This document shows positions 17,033 through 27,195 of a stretch of 43,034 nt of DNA, in pieces. Source of the stretch: Bacteroidetes bacterium OLB10 (GTDB taxonomy: Bacteria > Bacteroidota > Bacteroidia > AKYH767-A > OLB10). Made by a program: the position numbers and the translations under genes. Where the stretch lies: positions 1-43,034 of the forward strand of contig LNBX01000028.1 of the NCBI GenBank assembly GCA_001567275.1, in the 5' to 3' direction. The notes below the pieces were generated by a model, which searched no databases, was not told where the DNA came from, and saw nothing but the letters and a program-made list of their open reading frames with translations. Within the stretch, counting starts at the first letter, position 1, and every line of letters starts with the position of its first letter.

Positions 17033-18173
17033 GTGCCACTCTTTTTAGTTGTTCCTGCTCAATATTTCTGCTTACACTGAGAATAATTCCTATAGCTACG
17101 CTGGTAAACCAGATAGAAGTACCTCCCATACTCAACATCGGCAATGGCTGCCCCGTTACAGGGAAAAGATTAACAGCTACTGCCATATTTATCATTGCCT
17201 GAAACACCAGACTGAATGCGCAGCCTACGGCAAGCAACGTAGCAAATGCAAACGGGCTTTGCCGGACTATGACCACAGCCCTGTAAAACAAAACCAGATA
17301 TAGCAACACTACTATTGTTCCTCCCAGGAAACCATACTCTTCCACAATAATGGCAAAAATAAAATCGGAATATGGGTGAGGAAGAAAATTGCGCTGTGTA
17401 CTGTTGCCCGGGCCTTTGCCCATAATTCCTCCTGATGCAATTGCAATCTTCGCCTGTTGTGTCTGATAATTTCCATTGTCGTCACCACTTTTAAAATTTT
17501 CGATACGTTTTTTCCATGTACCGATGCGGCCTTCATAACCTGAATACAATGCAATGGAAATAAACAATGTCAGTCCTGCAAGACCTATTCCTATGAGTGA
17601 AAGAATGTATTTAACTTTTATACGACCGAAGAACATCAATATTAGACAAGTGGTAAACAACACGGCAGCAGTAGAAAAATTTGCGGGAAGAATTAATCCG
17701 CAAACCAGACATACCGGTAAAATAATAGGCAGGAAGGCAGATTTAAAATCTTTGATGTTATCCTGCTTCTTAGAGAGTGAACGTGCTACAAACAGCAGCA
17801 ATGCAATTTTTGCGAGGTCAGAAGTCTGAAAAGACAAATTTATCACAGGTAGTGTAAGCCAGCGGGAAGCTTCATTGAGGTGGGTTCCTGTGATGAGAGT
17901 AAGAAGAAGCAAAGGCACAGCAACGATGATGGCGATTTTAGAAATACGCGCATACAATGTGTACTTGGCAAGATGTGTAAAATACATAATGGCAAATCCC
18001 AGCAACATGATAATTCCATGCTTGAAGAGATAATACTCTGTGTTTCCCGACTGATATTTATAAGCCAGTGTTCCTGTGGAACTATATACAGCGAGTATTG
18101 AAAACAATGAAAGCAAAATAACTACAATCCATATAATGCGATCACCTTTGAAATATGTTTCCAGCCAGTTCAT
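17019..18173 (-). CDS. ftsW: FtsW, septal peptidoglycan glycosyltransferase (SEDS family)
   Basis: A polytopic inner-membrane protein of the SEDS family; it polymerises lipid II together with its partner FtsI. About ten hydrophobic segments are visible in 384 residues. Family motifs include SRWLTLP near residue 108, KSGDDNGNYQTQQAKIAIASGG, MGKGPGNSTQRNFLPHPYSDF with FIFAIIVEEYGFLGG, and the end motif FPVTGQPLPMLSMGGTSIW. ftsI in the same operon is its expected partner. It overlaps murG by 14 bp and follows murD by 23 bp. Confidence 0.95.
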   Translation of the reverse strand: MNWLETYFKGDRIIWIVVILLSLFSILAVYSSTGTLAYKYQSGNTEYYLFKHGIIMLLGFAIMYFTHLAKYTLYARISKIAIIVAVPLLLLTLITGTHLNEASRWLTLPVINLSFQTSDLAKIALLLFVARSLSKKQDNIKDFKSAFLPIILPVCLVCGLILPANFSTAAVLFTTCLILMFFGRIKVKYILSLIGIGLAGLTLFISIALYSGYEGRIGTWKKRIENFKSGDDNGNYQTQQAKIAIASGGIMGKGPGNSTQRNFLPHPYSDFIFAIIVEEYGFLGGTIVVLLYLVLFYRAVVIVRQSPFAFATLLAVGCAFSLVFQAMINMAVAVNLFPVTGQPLPMLSMGGTSIWFTSVAIGIILSVSRNIEQEQLKRVAHATA

Positions 18174-18196
18174 CTTTTCTTTTTAATTAACTAAAA

Positions 18197-19540
18197 TTAT
18201 AATGAGCGCACAGCACTTTTAAACTGGCGTCCTCTGTCTTCGTAATTTTTAAATAAATCAAAACTTGCACAGCATGGTGAAAGCAGAACCACATCACCTT
18301 TCTTACTCATTTTGTAAGCCATTGCAACAGCTTCTTCGGCTGAGGTTGCATCGGCCATGTCTTTGATGATATTGCCAAATGCATCGTGAATTTTTTTATT
18401 GTCCGTTCCCATACATACGATAGCTTTCACTTTTTCTTTCACAAGATCAGTCAGCATGGAGTAATCATTACCTTTATCAATTCCGCCTACAATCCAGATT
18501 ACGGGTTTTTGCATACTCTCGAGGGCAAACCATGCACTGTTTACGTTGGTAGCTTTTGAATCATTGATAAAATCAACACCATGTACGGTAGTTACAAATT
18601 CCATACGATGTTCAGCATTTCTGAAATCAGCAAAACTATCGCGGATAACTTCTTTACGAATGTCGAGGATTCGTGCCGCAACTCCCGCTGCCATGCTGTT
18701 GTAGAGGTTGTGTTTGCCCTGTAAGGCGAGTTCGAAGATTGACATAGTAAATAATTTGTTTTGAATATTAAGTTGAATTTGATTGTCTTTTATAAAGGCA
18801 CTCATCCCCTCTTCCTTATGAATTGAAAAAGGATAGCATTGTGCAACGGGATTAAGCTTAAGTAATTCTGTTTCTATCAAAGTATCATCTGCACAGTAAA
18901 TGAATGCATCGTTTTTAGTCTGATTTTGCAGAATGCGGAATTTGGAGTTGATATAATTCTGCAGTGAATATTCATATCTGTCGAGATGATCGGGAGTAAT
19001 GTTCAGAAGAATACCGATATCAGCTTTGAAGGAATACATTCCATCCAGCTGAAAACTGCTTAGCTCAATTACATAATGATCATAATTTTCTTCTGCTACC
19101 TGCCATGCAAAACTTTTTCCAATGTTTCCTGCAAGCCCCACATTGAATCCTGCTTTGGATAAAACATGATAGGTAAGCAATGTGGTTGTTGATTTGCCAT
19201 TGGTTCCGGTGATACAAATCTTTTTTGCATCTGTATATCGTCCTGCAAATTCAATCTCTGAAATTACAGGTGTACCCTGTTTCTTTAATTTTTTGATTAT
19301 TTCTACCTTATCAGGTATGCCGGGACTTTTGATTACTTCACCGGCATTACCTATCAGCGACCAGGTATGACTTCCTTCTTCAAATGCAATATTGCGCTGA
19401 GTCAACTGCTGACGATAAACTTCGGCAATGCGTCCTGCGTCAGAAACAAAAACGTCATACCCATGCTTTTGTGCGAGAATGGCAGCTCCTACTCCGCTTT
19501 CGGCAGCTCCCAGTATAGCAATGCGTTTTTGTGGACTCAT
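18197..19540 (-). CDS. murD: UDP-N-acetylmuramoylalanine--D-glutamate ligase
   Basis: Adds D-Glu to UDP-MurNAc-L-Ala. Residues 7-19 (IAILGAAESGVGA) form the UDP-binding start. The ATP loop is CITGTNGKSTTTLLTY (near 110), followed by VIELSSFQLD, NITPDHLDRY and, in the C-terminal domain, WIVGGIDKGNDY and LLSPCCASFDLFKNYEDRG. The 447-residue length matches the family. It sits 4 bp after mraY and 23 bp before ftsW. Confidence 0.96.
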   Translation of the reverse strand: MSPQKRIAILGAAESGVGAAILAQKHGYDVFVSDAGRIAEVYRQQLTQRNIAFEEGSHTWSLIGNAGEVIKSPGIPDKVEIIKKLKKQGTPVISEIEFAGRYTDAKKICITGTNGKSTTTLLTYHVLSKAGFNVGLAGNIGKSFAWQVAEENYDHYVIELSSFQLDGMYSFKADIGILLNITPDHLDRYEYSLQNYINSKFRILQNQTKNDAFIYCADDTLIETELLKLNPVAQCYPFSIHKEEGMSAFIKDNQIQLNIQNKLFTMSIFELALQGKHNLYNSMAAGVAARILDIRKEVIRDSFADFRNAEHRMEFVTTVHGVDFINDSKATNVNSAWFALESMQKPVIWIVGGIDKGNDYSMLTDLVKEKVKAIVCMGTDNKKIHDAFGNIIKDMADATSAEEAVAMAYKMSKKGDVVLLSPCCASFDLFKNYEDRGRQFKSAVRSL

Positions 19541-19544
19541 CAGA

Positions 19545-20801
19545 TTAGCGAAGTTTTAAGGTTATAATACTGATGACTGCCAACATGATGCCTACAATCC
19601 AAAACCGTGTTACGATTTTTGATTCATGATATCCCAGTCTCTGATAATGATGATGCAATGGCGACATCTTGAAAATTCGTCTTCCTTCGCCATATTTCTT
19701 TTTGGTGTATTTAAAGTAAGCAACCTGCATCATTACCGAAAGATTTTCTATCAGAAATATTCCGCAGATTACAGGTATCATTAATTCCTTGCGGATGGCA
19801 ATGGCAAACACTGCAATAATTCCTCCCAGTGCAAGACTTCCTGTATCGCCCATAAACACCTGTGCCGGATAAGCATTGTACCAAAGAAATCCTACACATG
19901 CACCAATGAATGCTGCCATAAAAACCATCAGTTCACCGGCATTGGGAATGTACATTATGTTCAGGTAGTTGGCAAAAACCGTGTTACCAGACACATAAGC
20001 AAAAACAGCAAGTGTTAATCCGATAATACCGGAACTTCCTGCAGCAAGTCCGTCAATACCATCGGTGATATTGGCCCCGTTGGAGACTGCTGTGATGATG
20101 AGAATGACTACAGGAATAAAAATAAGCCATGCAAATTTTTTATAATTATCACCCATCCACGACAACAATGATGCATAATCAAACTCATTGTTTTTGAAGA
20201 ACGGAATAGTAGTAATAGTTGACTTGATATTAGTAGAAGAGAAGAGCACTCCTTCCTGATTCTGCAAATCATCTACCAGCGTTTGACCATGATGCAATTT
20301 TACGTCAGCTTTAGAAGCTTTTTCACGCACCACTACATGATCATTAAAATATAACACACTGCCTACAATTATTCCCAGACCAACCTGCCCGACAACTTTA
20401 AATTTCCCTGCCAGACCTTTTTTATTTTTCTTAAACACTTTAATGTAGTCATCCAGAAATCCGATTAAGCCTAACCACACAGTTGTAATGAGCATTAGTA
20501 TCACATATACGTTTTGCAGTTTGGCTAACAACAAGGTAGGAATGAGTATTGCTGAAAGAATAATTAGTCCACCCATGGTAGGTGTTCCCTGTTTTTCAAT
20601 TTGTCCTTCCAGTCCGAGGTCACGGATTGTTTCACCCACCTGTTTTTTTCTGAGGAAGTTTATCAATCTTCGTCCGGTGAAAAAAGAAAACATCAGCGAG
20701 AAAATAATTGCAAGTGCTGCACGGAAGGAGATGTATTTAAACACTCCTACTCCCGGGAAGTGATAATGCTTGTCAATATATTCGAAGAGGTAGTACAACA
20801 T
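19545..20801 (-). CDS. mraY: Phospho-N-acetylmuramoyl-pentapeptide-transferase MraY
   Basis: An inner-membrane enzyme that joins UDP-MurNAc-pentapeptide to undecaprenyl phosphate to give lipid I. Motifs are GTPTMGG, the Asp pair in [47 protein letters not shown] and [18 protein letters not shown]. At 418 residues it is about 60 longer than the E. coli enzyme. The extra part is a segment around residues 160-225 ([16 protein letters not shown] to [12 protein letters not shown]), as seen in other members of this phylum. Its start shares one base with the murE stop. Confidence 0.96.
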   Translation of the reverse strand: MLYYLFEYIDKHYHFPGVGVFKYISFRAALAIIFSLMFSFFTGRRLINFLRKKQVGETIRDLGLEGQIEKQGTPTMGGLIILSAILIPTLLLAKLQNVYVILMLITTVWLGLIGFLDDYIKVFKKNKKGLAGKFKVVGQVGLGIIVGSVLYFNDHVVVREKASKADVKLHHGQTLVDDLQNQEGVLFSSTNIKSTITTIPFFKNNEFDYASLLSWMGDNYKKFAWLIFIPVVILIITAVSNGANITDGIDGLAAGSSGIIGLTLAVFAYVSGNTVFANYLNIMYIPNAGELMVFMAAFIGACVGFLWYNAYPAQVFMGDTGSLALGGIIAVFAIAIRKELMIPVICGIFLIENLSVMMQVAYFKYTKKKYGEGRRIFKMSPLHHHYQRLGYHESKIVTRFWIVGIMLAVISIITLKLR

Positions 20802-22264
20802 CAGGCATTGAGTGATTTAAATGATTCCTGTAAAATTTGTTTATCGTCAAACGGATGTTTCACTCCGTTGATTTCCTGATAAGTTTCATGACCTTTTCCG
20901 GCAATAAGAATAATATCACCGCTTTTGGCAAGATTGCAGGCAACACGAATTGCTTCTTTGCGATCGGTAATTGCCATCACTCTTGCTGCAAGATGAGCAG
21001 GAACACCTGCACGCATTTGTTCAATGATCAGTTGCGGATCTTCGTTTCTCGGATTATCCGAAGTGAGTATAACCTTATCACTGTTTTCTGCAGCAATTTG
21101 TGCCATTACCGGTCTTTTGGCCGTATCGCGGTTTCCTCCGCAGCCTACAATTGTAATCACCGATTCATTTCGCGTTCTTATGTCATTGATGGTTGACAGA
21201 ACATTCTGCAATGCATCAGGCGTATGAGCATAGTCCACAATACCCATTATTTTATTGGCTGAAATCTGATAATCAAACCTTCCGCTTACTGATTCGAGTG
21301 TGCTGAGTGCAGTAAGTGCATGTTGTTTGTCTATTCCCAACAAAACAGTTACTGCGTAAATGGCCAAAAGGTTATAAGCATTGAAACTGCCGATAAGTTT
21401 GCACAGCACTTCAGTGTTGTCCAACTGTAATAATAATCCATTGAAATTATTCTCAATGATTTTACATCTGAAATCAGCCATTGAATGTAACCCGAAAGTT
21501 TTTACAGTTGCATGAGTATTCTGTACCATTACAGTTCCGTTGCGATCGTCTGCATTTATCAAAGCAAATGCAGAATCGGGAAGCATATCAAAGAATTTCT
21601 TTTTAGCTTTTATATAAGCATCAAAAGTTTTGTGGTAATCAAGATGGTCGTGTGTAATATTGGTAAATACTCCACCTGCAAACTGAAGTGCATCCACACG
21701 ATGCTGTACAACAGCATGTGAACTTACTTCCATAAAACAATATTCGCAACCTTCGAGTACCATACGGCTGAGCAGTTGATTCAGCTGTACAGGATCAGGA
21801 GTAGTATGGGTTGCCGGGATAACTGTATCATTTATTCTGTTTTCAACGGTTGATATCAGGCCACACTTAAAGTTCAACTGCATAAACATTTTATAAAGCA
21901 ATGTTGCAGTGGTGGTTTTGCCATTGGTGCCTGTTATGCCAACCAGTTTAAGATGTGATGAAGGATGGTTATAAAAATTGGCACAAACTTCGGCAAGTGC
22001 GATACCGGTATTTTTTACCCGTATATAATTGATACCTGCCTGTATGGTTTCGGGCATGTCTTCACAAAGAACAGCGACTGCACCCTTTTCAATTGCACTG
22101 TTTATAAAACTGTGACCATCTACGCGTGTTCCTCTGAGTGCCACATACATTTCCTGAGCACGCACTTCATTGGAGTTTATACAAATACCATTTACAGAAG
22201 TATTGGTATTCCCAATAACCTCTTCTATTCCGGCTTTGTATAATATTTCTTTTAAGAGTGGCAT
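20801..22264 (-). CDS. murE: UDP-MurNAc-tripeptide ligase MurE, meso-diaminopimelate type
   Basis: Adds the third stem residue. The ATP loop is [10 protein letters not shown] (111-120). [12 protein letters not shown] and [11 protein letters not shown] follow, and the Lys-rich YIKAKKKFF near 218 should hold the carbamylated lysine. The specificity motif is DNPRNED, starting at residue 403. DNPR is the version that selects meso-diaminopimelate rather than lysine, so the wall is predicted to be of the DAP type. The 487-residue length is normal. It shares single bases with ftsI and mraY at its ends. Confidence 0.96.
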   Translation of the reverse strand: MPLLKEILYKAGIEEVIGNTNTSVNGICINSNEVRAQEMYVALRGTRVDGHSFINSAIEKGAVAVLCEDMPETIQAGINYIRVKNTGIALAEVCANFYNHPSSHLKLVGITGTNGKTTTATLLYKMFMQLNFKCGLISTVENRINDTVIPATHTTPDPVQLNQLLSRMVLEGCEYCFMEVSSHAVVQHRVDALQFAGGVFTNITHDHLDYHKTFDAYIKAKKKFFDMLPDSAFALINADDRNGTVMVQNTHATVKTFGLHSMADFRCKIIENNFNGLLLQLDNTEVLCKLIGSFNAYNLLAIYAVTVLLGIDKQHALTALSTLESVSGRFDYQISANKIMGIVDYAHTPDALQNVLSTINDIRTRNESVITIVGCGGNRDTAKRPVMAQIAAENSDKVILTSDNPRNEDPQLIIEQMRAGVPAHLAARVMAITDRKEAIRVACNLAKSGDIILIAGKGHETYQEINGVKHPFDDKQILQESFKSLNA

Positions 22265-24363
22265 CAGCTTAATTCAATTGTTATGAGTTGACCCTTACTG
22301 ATTTTAGTACCCGGAGGAACAGATTGTTTGCTTACAGCTCCACGACCCATTACCTTCACCTGCAATCCGCTGCTTTCCAACAAATACATGGCATCACGCA
22401 ATCCCATACCTTTTACATCAGGAACCTGTCCGCTTTTAACCTGTAAGTTCTTAAGTGTTTCTGTTGTTTCACGTTTGCTTGTCTCTGCCCACTTCCCTGT
22501 TTCGCCCAACATTTTTACAGCAACATTGGCTTTGTTACATGCAACAATTGTTGCTTTTGCATTACCCGGTTTTGCCAGAGGAATATTTGCCATTTGCACG
22601 TCAAGTTCTTTGTGCATATTGAGGTTGGTAGCATATACCTTATCAGCTATATCTTTAAAAACAGGAAGTGCAACTTCACCTCCATAATATCCGGCAACTG
22701 AAGGATTATATACCACAACAATACAGGAGTACGCAGGATGATCAGCCGGAAAATATCCGCAGAAAGAAGCCTGATATCTTATTTTTCCTGACTTGTAACC
22801 GCCTTTGCTGTTGGCCATTTGTGCTGTTCCTGTTTTTCCTGCTACAGAATAAACACATGCTTTTAGTTTATGACCTGTACCATTTAAAACAACACCTTCC
22901 AACAATTCTTTAGCCTTGGCAATGGTGCGTGCTGAACAAATCGAATCTGCAATTACCGTTGTATTAAATGCCTGAATAGTTTTACCTCTGTATTTTATTT
23001 CTTTTACAAAAAGTGGTTTTACCATTTTGCCATTATTGGCAACGGCATTATAAAAAGTAAGTGTATGTAAAGGTGTTACTGTTGACTCGTATCCTATAGA
23101 AATATAAGGCAGAGAAATCTTACTCCAGTCTTTATCTTTTGTTGATTTTATTCTAGGAATTCCCTCTCCGGCAAGTTGCAAATTAAGTTTCTTACCAAAG
23201 CACATTTTGTTGATACGATCAATAAATGCCTGTGGGTTTTTGCGGTAATATTTATAAATGAGTTTAGAAACACCTACATTGGAGGATACTTCAAAAGCAT
23301 GTTTAGCAGTAATTTTATTAAGCCCTTCATGAGAGTCGCGCATGATTATTCCGGGAGCGTAACTTGTTCTTCCTCCTGTTGCATCAAGTGTGTCATCCAG
23401 ATCTATATAACCATCTTCAATACCTGCCATCATGCTGGCTAACTTGAATGTGGAACCTGGCTCAGTTGCATAACCAATTGCATAGTTAAAATCCTCGCGG
23501 TAGTAACCTGAGTCAACGCGTGAGAGATTTACAATTGCTTTAATCTCGCCCGTAGCTACTTCCATCAATACAGCACAACCTGCCTCAGCATTGTTTTTCA
23601 CCAATTGATTATAGAGTGATTGCTGTGCAACATCCTGAATGTTTAAATCAATGGTTGTATATACATCACTTCCGTCTTTTGCTTCAATTTCGTTATCAAT
23701 ATTTACAGGTTTCCAGATGTTGCCTGATATTTTCTGCATCAGTCTTCTTCCGCTCTCACCACGCAAGCTTTCATTAAACGCACCTTCTATTCCAACAGGA
23801 GTTACGTTATCTATTTTATAACCAATGGTACGTGATGCCAGTTCCCTGAATGGTTTTTGCCTCAGGTTCTTCTGCTCAATAATCAAACCTCCTTTATAAC
23901 GGCCTTTATTAAATATAGGAAATGTTTTTACTCTTTTCAGATCAGCATACGAAACATTTCGTTTCAAAAGAAAATACCGCTCACCATCACGTCTGGCTTC
24001 ACGCAGCATTCTCTTATATTCATCTTTACTCCTGTCTTTAAACAAACCTGATAAACATAACGACAGTGAGTCCAGCTTCTCATTAAACAATTCCTTGGAA
24101 ATTCCATCAGCTTTCATATCCATCCGCAAATCGTAAAACGGAACCGATGTGGCAAGCAAACTTCCATCAGCACTGAAAATATTTCCTCTCGAAGGTTCGA
24201 TTGTGCGATAAGCCAGAGTAAGACTGTCAGCCTTTCCACGCCAGTAATCACCTTCAACAAACTGTAATTGAAAAACCCTTCCTATAATTGCCAGTGCAAA
24301 AAGGCACATGAACGCATATACTACGTAAACTCTGGTAAGTATGCTTTTCTTTATATCTGACAT
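22264..24363 (-). CDS. ftsI: FtsI/PBP3, septal D,D-transpeptidase with PASTA domain
   Basis: A class B penicillin-binding protein that cross-links septal peptidoglycan. It has one N-terminal membrane helix (about 13-33), then the PBP dimer domain from about 50, with RGNIFSADGSLLATSVP. The catalytic motifs are S304-T-F-K307, S360-S-N362 and K510-T-G-T513. The C-terminal 60 residues form one PASTA domain (VPDVKGMGLRDAMYLLE...GTKISKGQLI), which is common in this phylum but absent in E. coli FtsI. The 699-residue length fits. It shares one base with both neighbours. Confidence 0.96.
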   Translation of the reverse strand: MSDIKKSILTRVYVVYAFMCLFALAIIGRVFQLQFVEGDYWRGKADSLTLAYRTIEPSRGNIFSADGSLLATSVPFYDLRMDMKADGISKELFNEKLDSLSLCLSGLFKDRSKDEYKRMLREARRDGERYFLLKRNVSYADLKRVKTFPIFNKGRYKGGLIIEQKNLRQKPFRELASRTIGYKIDNVTPVGIEGAFNESLRGESGRRLMQKISGNIWKPVNIDNEIEAKDGSDVYTTIDLNIQDVAQQSLYNQLVKNNAEAGCAVLMEVATGEIKAIVNLSRVDSGYYREDFNYAIGYATEPGSTFKLASMMAGIEDGYIDLDDTLDATGGRTSYAPGIIMRDSHEGLNKITAKHAFEVSSNVGVSKLIYKYYRKNPQAFIDRINKMCFGKKLNLQLAGEGIPRIKSTKDKDWSKISLPYISIGYESTVTPLHTLTFYNAVANNGKMVKPLFVKEIKYRGKTIQAFNTTVIADSICSARTIAKAKELLEGVVLNGTGHKLKACVYSVAGKTGTAQMANSKGGYKSGKIRYQASFCGYFPADHPAYSCIVVVYNPSVAGYYGGEVALPVFKDIADKVYATNLNMHKELDVQMANIPLAKPGNAKATIVACNKANVAVKMLGETGKWAETSKRETTETLKNLQVKSGQVPDVKGMGLRDAMYLLESSGLQVKVMGRGAVSKQSVPPGTKISKGQLITIELS

Positions 24364-24761
24364 TATTTTTCAGCTGTAGTTTTTAAAACAATTTTCTTAG
24401 GTGGAACATCAAGTTGCTTAATCCCTAATGGCAATACTTCTTTTGCAACCTGCGATTGTCTGCTCTTGAACATGAGGTCAGATTTAACGGAAATATATTC
24501 GGAACGCAATTCCTTAATCTCTTTTGCCGTCTTATCTATTTCACGAATATTTTTTTCGGCAACGTAACTGTTGGCAATATAAACCAGCGACAAACCCATC
24601 AGAAAAAATGCAAAAGGCAGCATCTTTATCAAAATCTTTTTATCTATCCATCCGATGAAGTTCAGCATAACGATGTATTTGCGTGCTGCAGAAATTCTAC
24701 CGGTATTATCCGAAGATTTTTTTTCTTTTGATTTATTTTCCTGCTCTTTATAAGTGTTCAT
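24363..24761 (-). CDS. ftsL: FtsL-like division protein
   Basis: A 132-residue bitopic protein in the ftsL position between rsmH and ftsI. It has a basic and polar cytoplasmic N-terminus, one membrane helix at about 46-64 (LPFAFFLMGLSLVYIANSY) and a periplasmic helix likely to form a coiled coil (REIDKTAKEIKELRSEYISVKSDL). This matches the FtsL-like family of the phylum, which has little identity to E. coli FtsL. Its expected role is to form a complex with FtsB and FtsQ that activates FtsWI. The call rests mainly on position and topology. Confidence 0.85.
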   Translation of the reverse strand: MNTYKEQENKSKEKKSSDNTGRISAARKYIVMLNFIGWIDKKILIKMLPFAFFLMGLSLVYIANSYVAEKNIREIDKTAKEIKELRSEYISVKSDLMFKSRQSQVAKEVLPLGIKQLDVPPKKIVLKTTAEK

Positions 24762-24765
24762 ATCG

Positions 24766-25674
24766 TTATATTTTTTGAGCTATACGTAAACGTGCACTTC
24801 TTGATCGTGGATTGCTCTGCTGTTCATCAGCATCTGCTTCGAGTGGTTTCTTATTAATAGCAGTAAATGTTTTTGAAGTTATGTTGCCGAATAAATCTTT
24901 ATCCATTTCTCCACTTACATTCCCTGATGCTATAAAATTTTTTACCATACGGTCTTCCAGCGAATGATAACTCATAATACAAATTCTTCCTCCGCTTTTG
25001 ATAATTCCCGGAAGCTGATTCAGTAATGACTCCAGTTCGTGCATTTCTTTATTTACTACAATGCGCAAAGCCTGAAACAACTGAGCATAAAAACGACTTT
25101 CATCCTGTTTAGGCGCCAGATGTGCAACTACATTCTTAAGATCGAAAGTTGTTCTGATGGATTTTTTGTTGCGTGAATGAACTATTGCCCTGGCCACCGA
25201 TTTGGAATTACGCAACTCACCATATAGAGAAAACATTTTCCATAATTCTTCTTCTGAAAAGTTGTTCACTACATCAGCAGCGGTCATGGTATCATTCACA
25301 TTCATGCGCATATCAAGACTGCTGTTGAAACGAAAAGAAAAACCACGCTCAGGCTCATCAAACTGATGTGACGACACACCTAAGTCGGCAAGCAGCCCAT
25401 CAACAGCAGAAATTCCTCTTGCGTTGAGCTCCTCTGTGATGGATGAAAAATTAGAATGTATCACTATCAGATTTTTGGTGGTTATACTATTTTTATTGCA
25501 TCGGCATCTCTGTCAAATGCTATCACTTTTCCTGTTGTAAGCCTTGCGGCTATTTCTTTTCGAATGTCCCCCTCCCCCGTACGTTACATCTGCATAAATT
25601 CCATCTTCCTTAATATTCAGTCCCTCTATACACCTGTGCAGCATCACCGGCACATGGTATTCATTACTGCCCAT
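24766..25674 (-). CDS. rsmH: 16S rRNA (cytosine1402-N4)-methyltransferase RsmH, interrupted by two compensating indels
   Basis: Methylates C1402 of 16S rRNA. The open frame covers only 232 residues from 25464, but the missing N-terminus is readable upstream. [20 protein letters not shown] begins at ATG 25674, 11 bp inside mraZ, followed by the SAM motif [11 protein letters not shown]. One extra A in 25557-25560 then shifts the frame to [21 protein letters not shown], and one missing A in 25490-25494 shifts it back to [15 protein letters not shown]. The corrected length is 302 residues, normal for RsmH. Later motifs [20 protein letters not shown] and [11 protein letters not shown] are intact. 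A near-universal gene with two opposite homopolymer errors suggests an assembly or read fault. Confidence 0.92.
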
Positions 25675-26140
25675 CCGATGGAATTTTTCCTCCCAGTTTT
25701 TCTTCTACCAGCTGCTCCAGATTTACGCTGTGCTCTTTAATAAACTTATGGTATGCACGCTTATCCCAAATTTCAATCCTGTCGTTAGCACCTGCCAGCA
25801 CAATATCTTTTTTAATACCTGCATACGTCAAATGATCTTTCACTATCAGAAATCTTCCGTTGCTGTCCAACTCCACATTACGAACTCCATAATAAAAGAG
25901 TGTAATCAGCTCCTGATTTGATTTCAGAAATGTGTTCAGCTTTCCTACATCCTGAGAAAGCACATTCCATGTTTGTACAGGGAAAAACTCCAGTGACTTT
26001 CTGAAAATATTCTGCTTGATAACAAATCCGTCTCCGAGCACCTTCTCAAGAGTTTTCTTGTAAGGAGAAGGAAGCAGTACACGGCCCTTAGCATCAACCG
26101 TGCTTTCATACACTCCAAACAGATTTATTACCTCGTTCAC
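25664..26140 (-). CDS. mraZ: Transcriptional regulator MraZ
   Basis: A DNA-binding regulator of the dcw cluster with two AbrB-like (SpoVT) domains. Both DxxxR signatures are present, as DAKGR and DSNGR. An ATG-initiated frame extends to 26245, but its first 35 residues are low-complexity Lys/Ser-rich sequence that covers the MraZ box. I therefore place the start at GTG 26140, giving 158 residues beginning [19 protein letters not shown], the usual length and start of the family. It is the first gene of the operon; its stop lies inside the start of rsmH. Confidence 0.9.
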   Translation of the reverse strand: MNEVINLFGVYESTVDAKGRVLLPSPYKKTLEKVLGDGFVIKQNIFRKSLEFFPVQTWNVLSQDVGKLNTFLKSNQELITLFYYGVRNVELDSNGRFLIVKDHLTYAGIKKDIVLAGANDRIEIWDKRAYHKFIKEHSVNLEQLVEEKLGGKIPSDGQ

Positions 26141-26159
26141 TTTAGAAGAAATTGATGCG

Positions 26160-26202
26160 CGAATGTAAAAAGAATTTTCCCACGAAAACCCACATTTTCC
26201 CC
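26160..26202 (-). promoter_or_regulatory. MraZ box and probable dcw promoter
   Basis: On the minus strand three pentamers recur with an exact 10-bp period: GGGGA (26202-26198), TGGGT (26192-26188) and TGGGA (26182-26178). Repeated TGGGN with 5-bp spacers is the known MraZ target. Immediately downstream stands TACATTCG (26167-26160), one base from the TAnnTTTG -7 consensus, 20 bp before GTG 26140. MraZ bound here would overlap the promoter, which fits autoregulation. Confidence 0.78.
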
Positions 26203-26343
26203 TTTTTGTTGAAAACTTTCGTTTTTTGCTGTATTTATGTCCCACCTTATGCGTTTTTTAGCTTCCGTTTTTCAGGCAGGTTATTGCAGCAGATTCACGA
26301 ATTTTGCAATGGAAATGACCTGAGAAAGCTGTTTTAACTGAAT

Positions 26344-27195
26344 ATGAGTGAGGAGAACAAGAAGTTTATTGATGTGGCAGAAGTGATTCGCAGTAAAAAT
26401 CCGCGGCTATATAAAATGCTGCCCGGATTTGTAACCCGCTATATCAAGAGAGTGGTTCACGAGGACGAAGTCAATGATTTTATCGCCCGTCACGGACATA
26501 AAACATCATTTGAATTTGTGGATGCCATCATTGAAGAATTTCAGATCAGCATTAAAATTTACGGAGAGGAAAACATCATCCGTGAAGGCCGTTGCATTTT
26601 TGCAGGCAATCATCCCATTGGCGGACTGGATGCCATGGCACTGATTCATCAGATAGGACTGCACAGGCGTGACCTGATGTTTATTGTCAATGATATTTTA
26701 CTTCAACTGAAAAATCTCAAAGATTTGTTTATTGGAGTGAACAAGCACGGCAAAAATTCAGTTCAGTCTTTTAAAGCAATTGATGCGCTGTATGCCTCTG
26801 ACAAAGCAACTTTAATTTTTCCTGCAGGGCTGGTATCGCGCAAACAGGGCAACGTCATCAAAGATCTTCAGTGGAAGAAAAGTTTTATCATCAAATCAAA
26901 ACAGTACAACAGTCCAATAGTTCCTGTATATATTGACGGACGTAACTCCAACTGGTTTTATAATCTGGCCAACTGGCGAAAACGCCTGGGCATTCAGGCA
27001 AATATTGAAATGCTTTATCTGATGGATGAGATGTATTATCAGAGAGGAAAAACCGTAAGTCTCACTTTTGGCAAACCGGTTGATCCTTCAGTTTTTGACG
27101 AAAGTCTTAATGATGGTACATGGGCAGAACTGATGAAGGAACATGTGTACAGTTTAAAAAATAACCCTAATAACATATTTCATGCCGGCCGATAA
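26344..27195 (+). CDS. PlsC-like lysophospholipid/O-acyltransferase family protein
   Basis: A 283-residue acyltransferase that moves an acyl chain to a lipid hydroxyl, probably at the membrane. The active-site motif is NHPIGGLD at residues 89-96. Here His90 and Asp96 are five residues apart instead of the four of classical PlsC (H-x4-D); this NHPxGGLD version is common in the phylum. A second motif, FPAG, lies at 159-162 (TLIFPAGLVSRKQ), and a third is SPIVPVYIDGRNS. Proteins of this type include the O-acyltransferase of glycine or ornithine lipid synthesis (GlsA/OlsA-like), so that is a possible substrate class, not shown. It diverges from mraZ and overlaps murQ by 14 bp. Confidence 0.82.
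   Translation: MSEENKKFIDVAEVIRSKNPRLYKMLPGFVTRYIKRVVHEDEVNDFIARHGHKTSFEFVDAIIEEFQISIKIYGEENIIREGRCIFAGNHPIGGLDAMALIHQIGLHRRDLMFIVNDILLQLKNLKDLFIGVNKHGKNSVQSFKAIDALYASDKATLIFPAGLVSRKQGNVIKDLQWKKSFIIKSKQYNSPIVPVYIDGRNSNWFYNLANWRKRLGIQANIEMLYLMDEMYYQRGKTVSLTFGKPVDPSVFDESLNDGTWAELMKEHVYSLKNNPNNIFHAGR

Noticed and set aside
26141..26245. ATG-initiated extension of MraZ by 35 residues
   Set aside because: It covers the MraZ box and a -7-like element and has Lys/Ser-rich sequence unlike any MraZ N-terminus.
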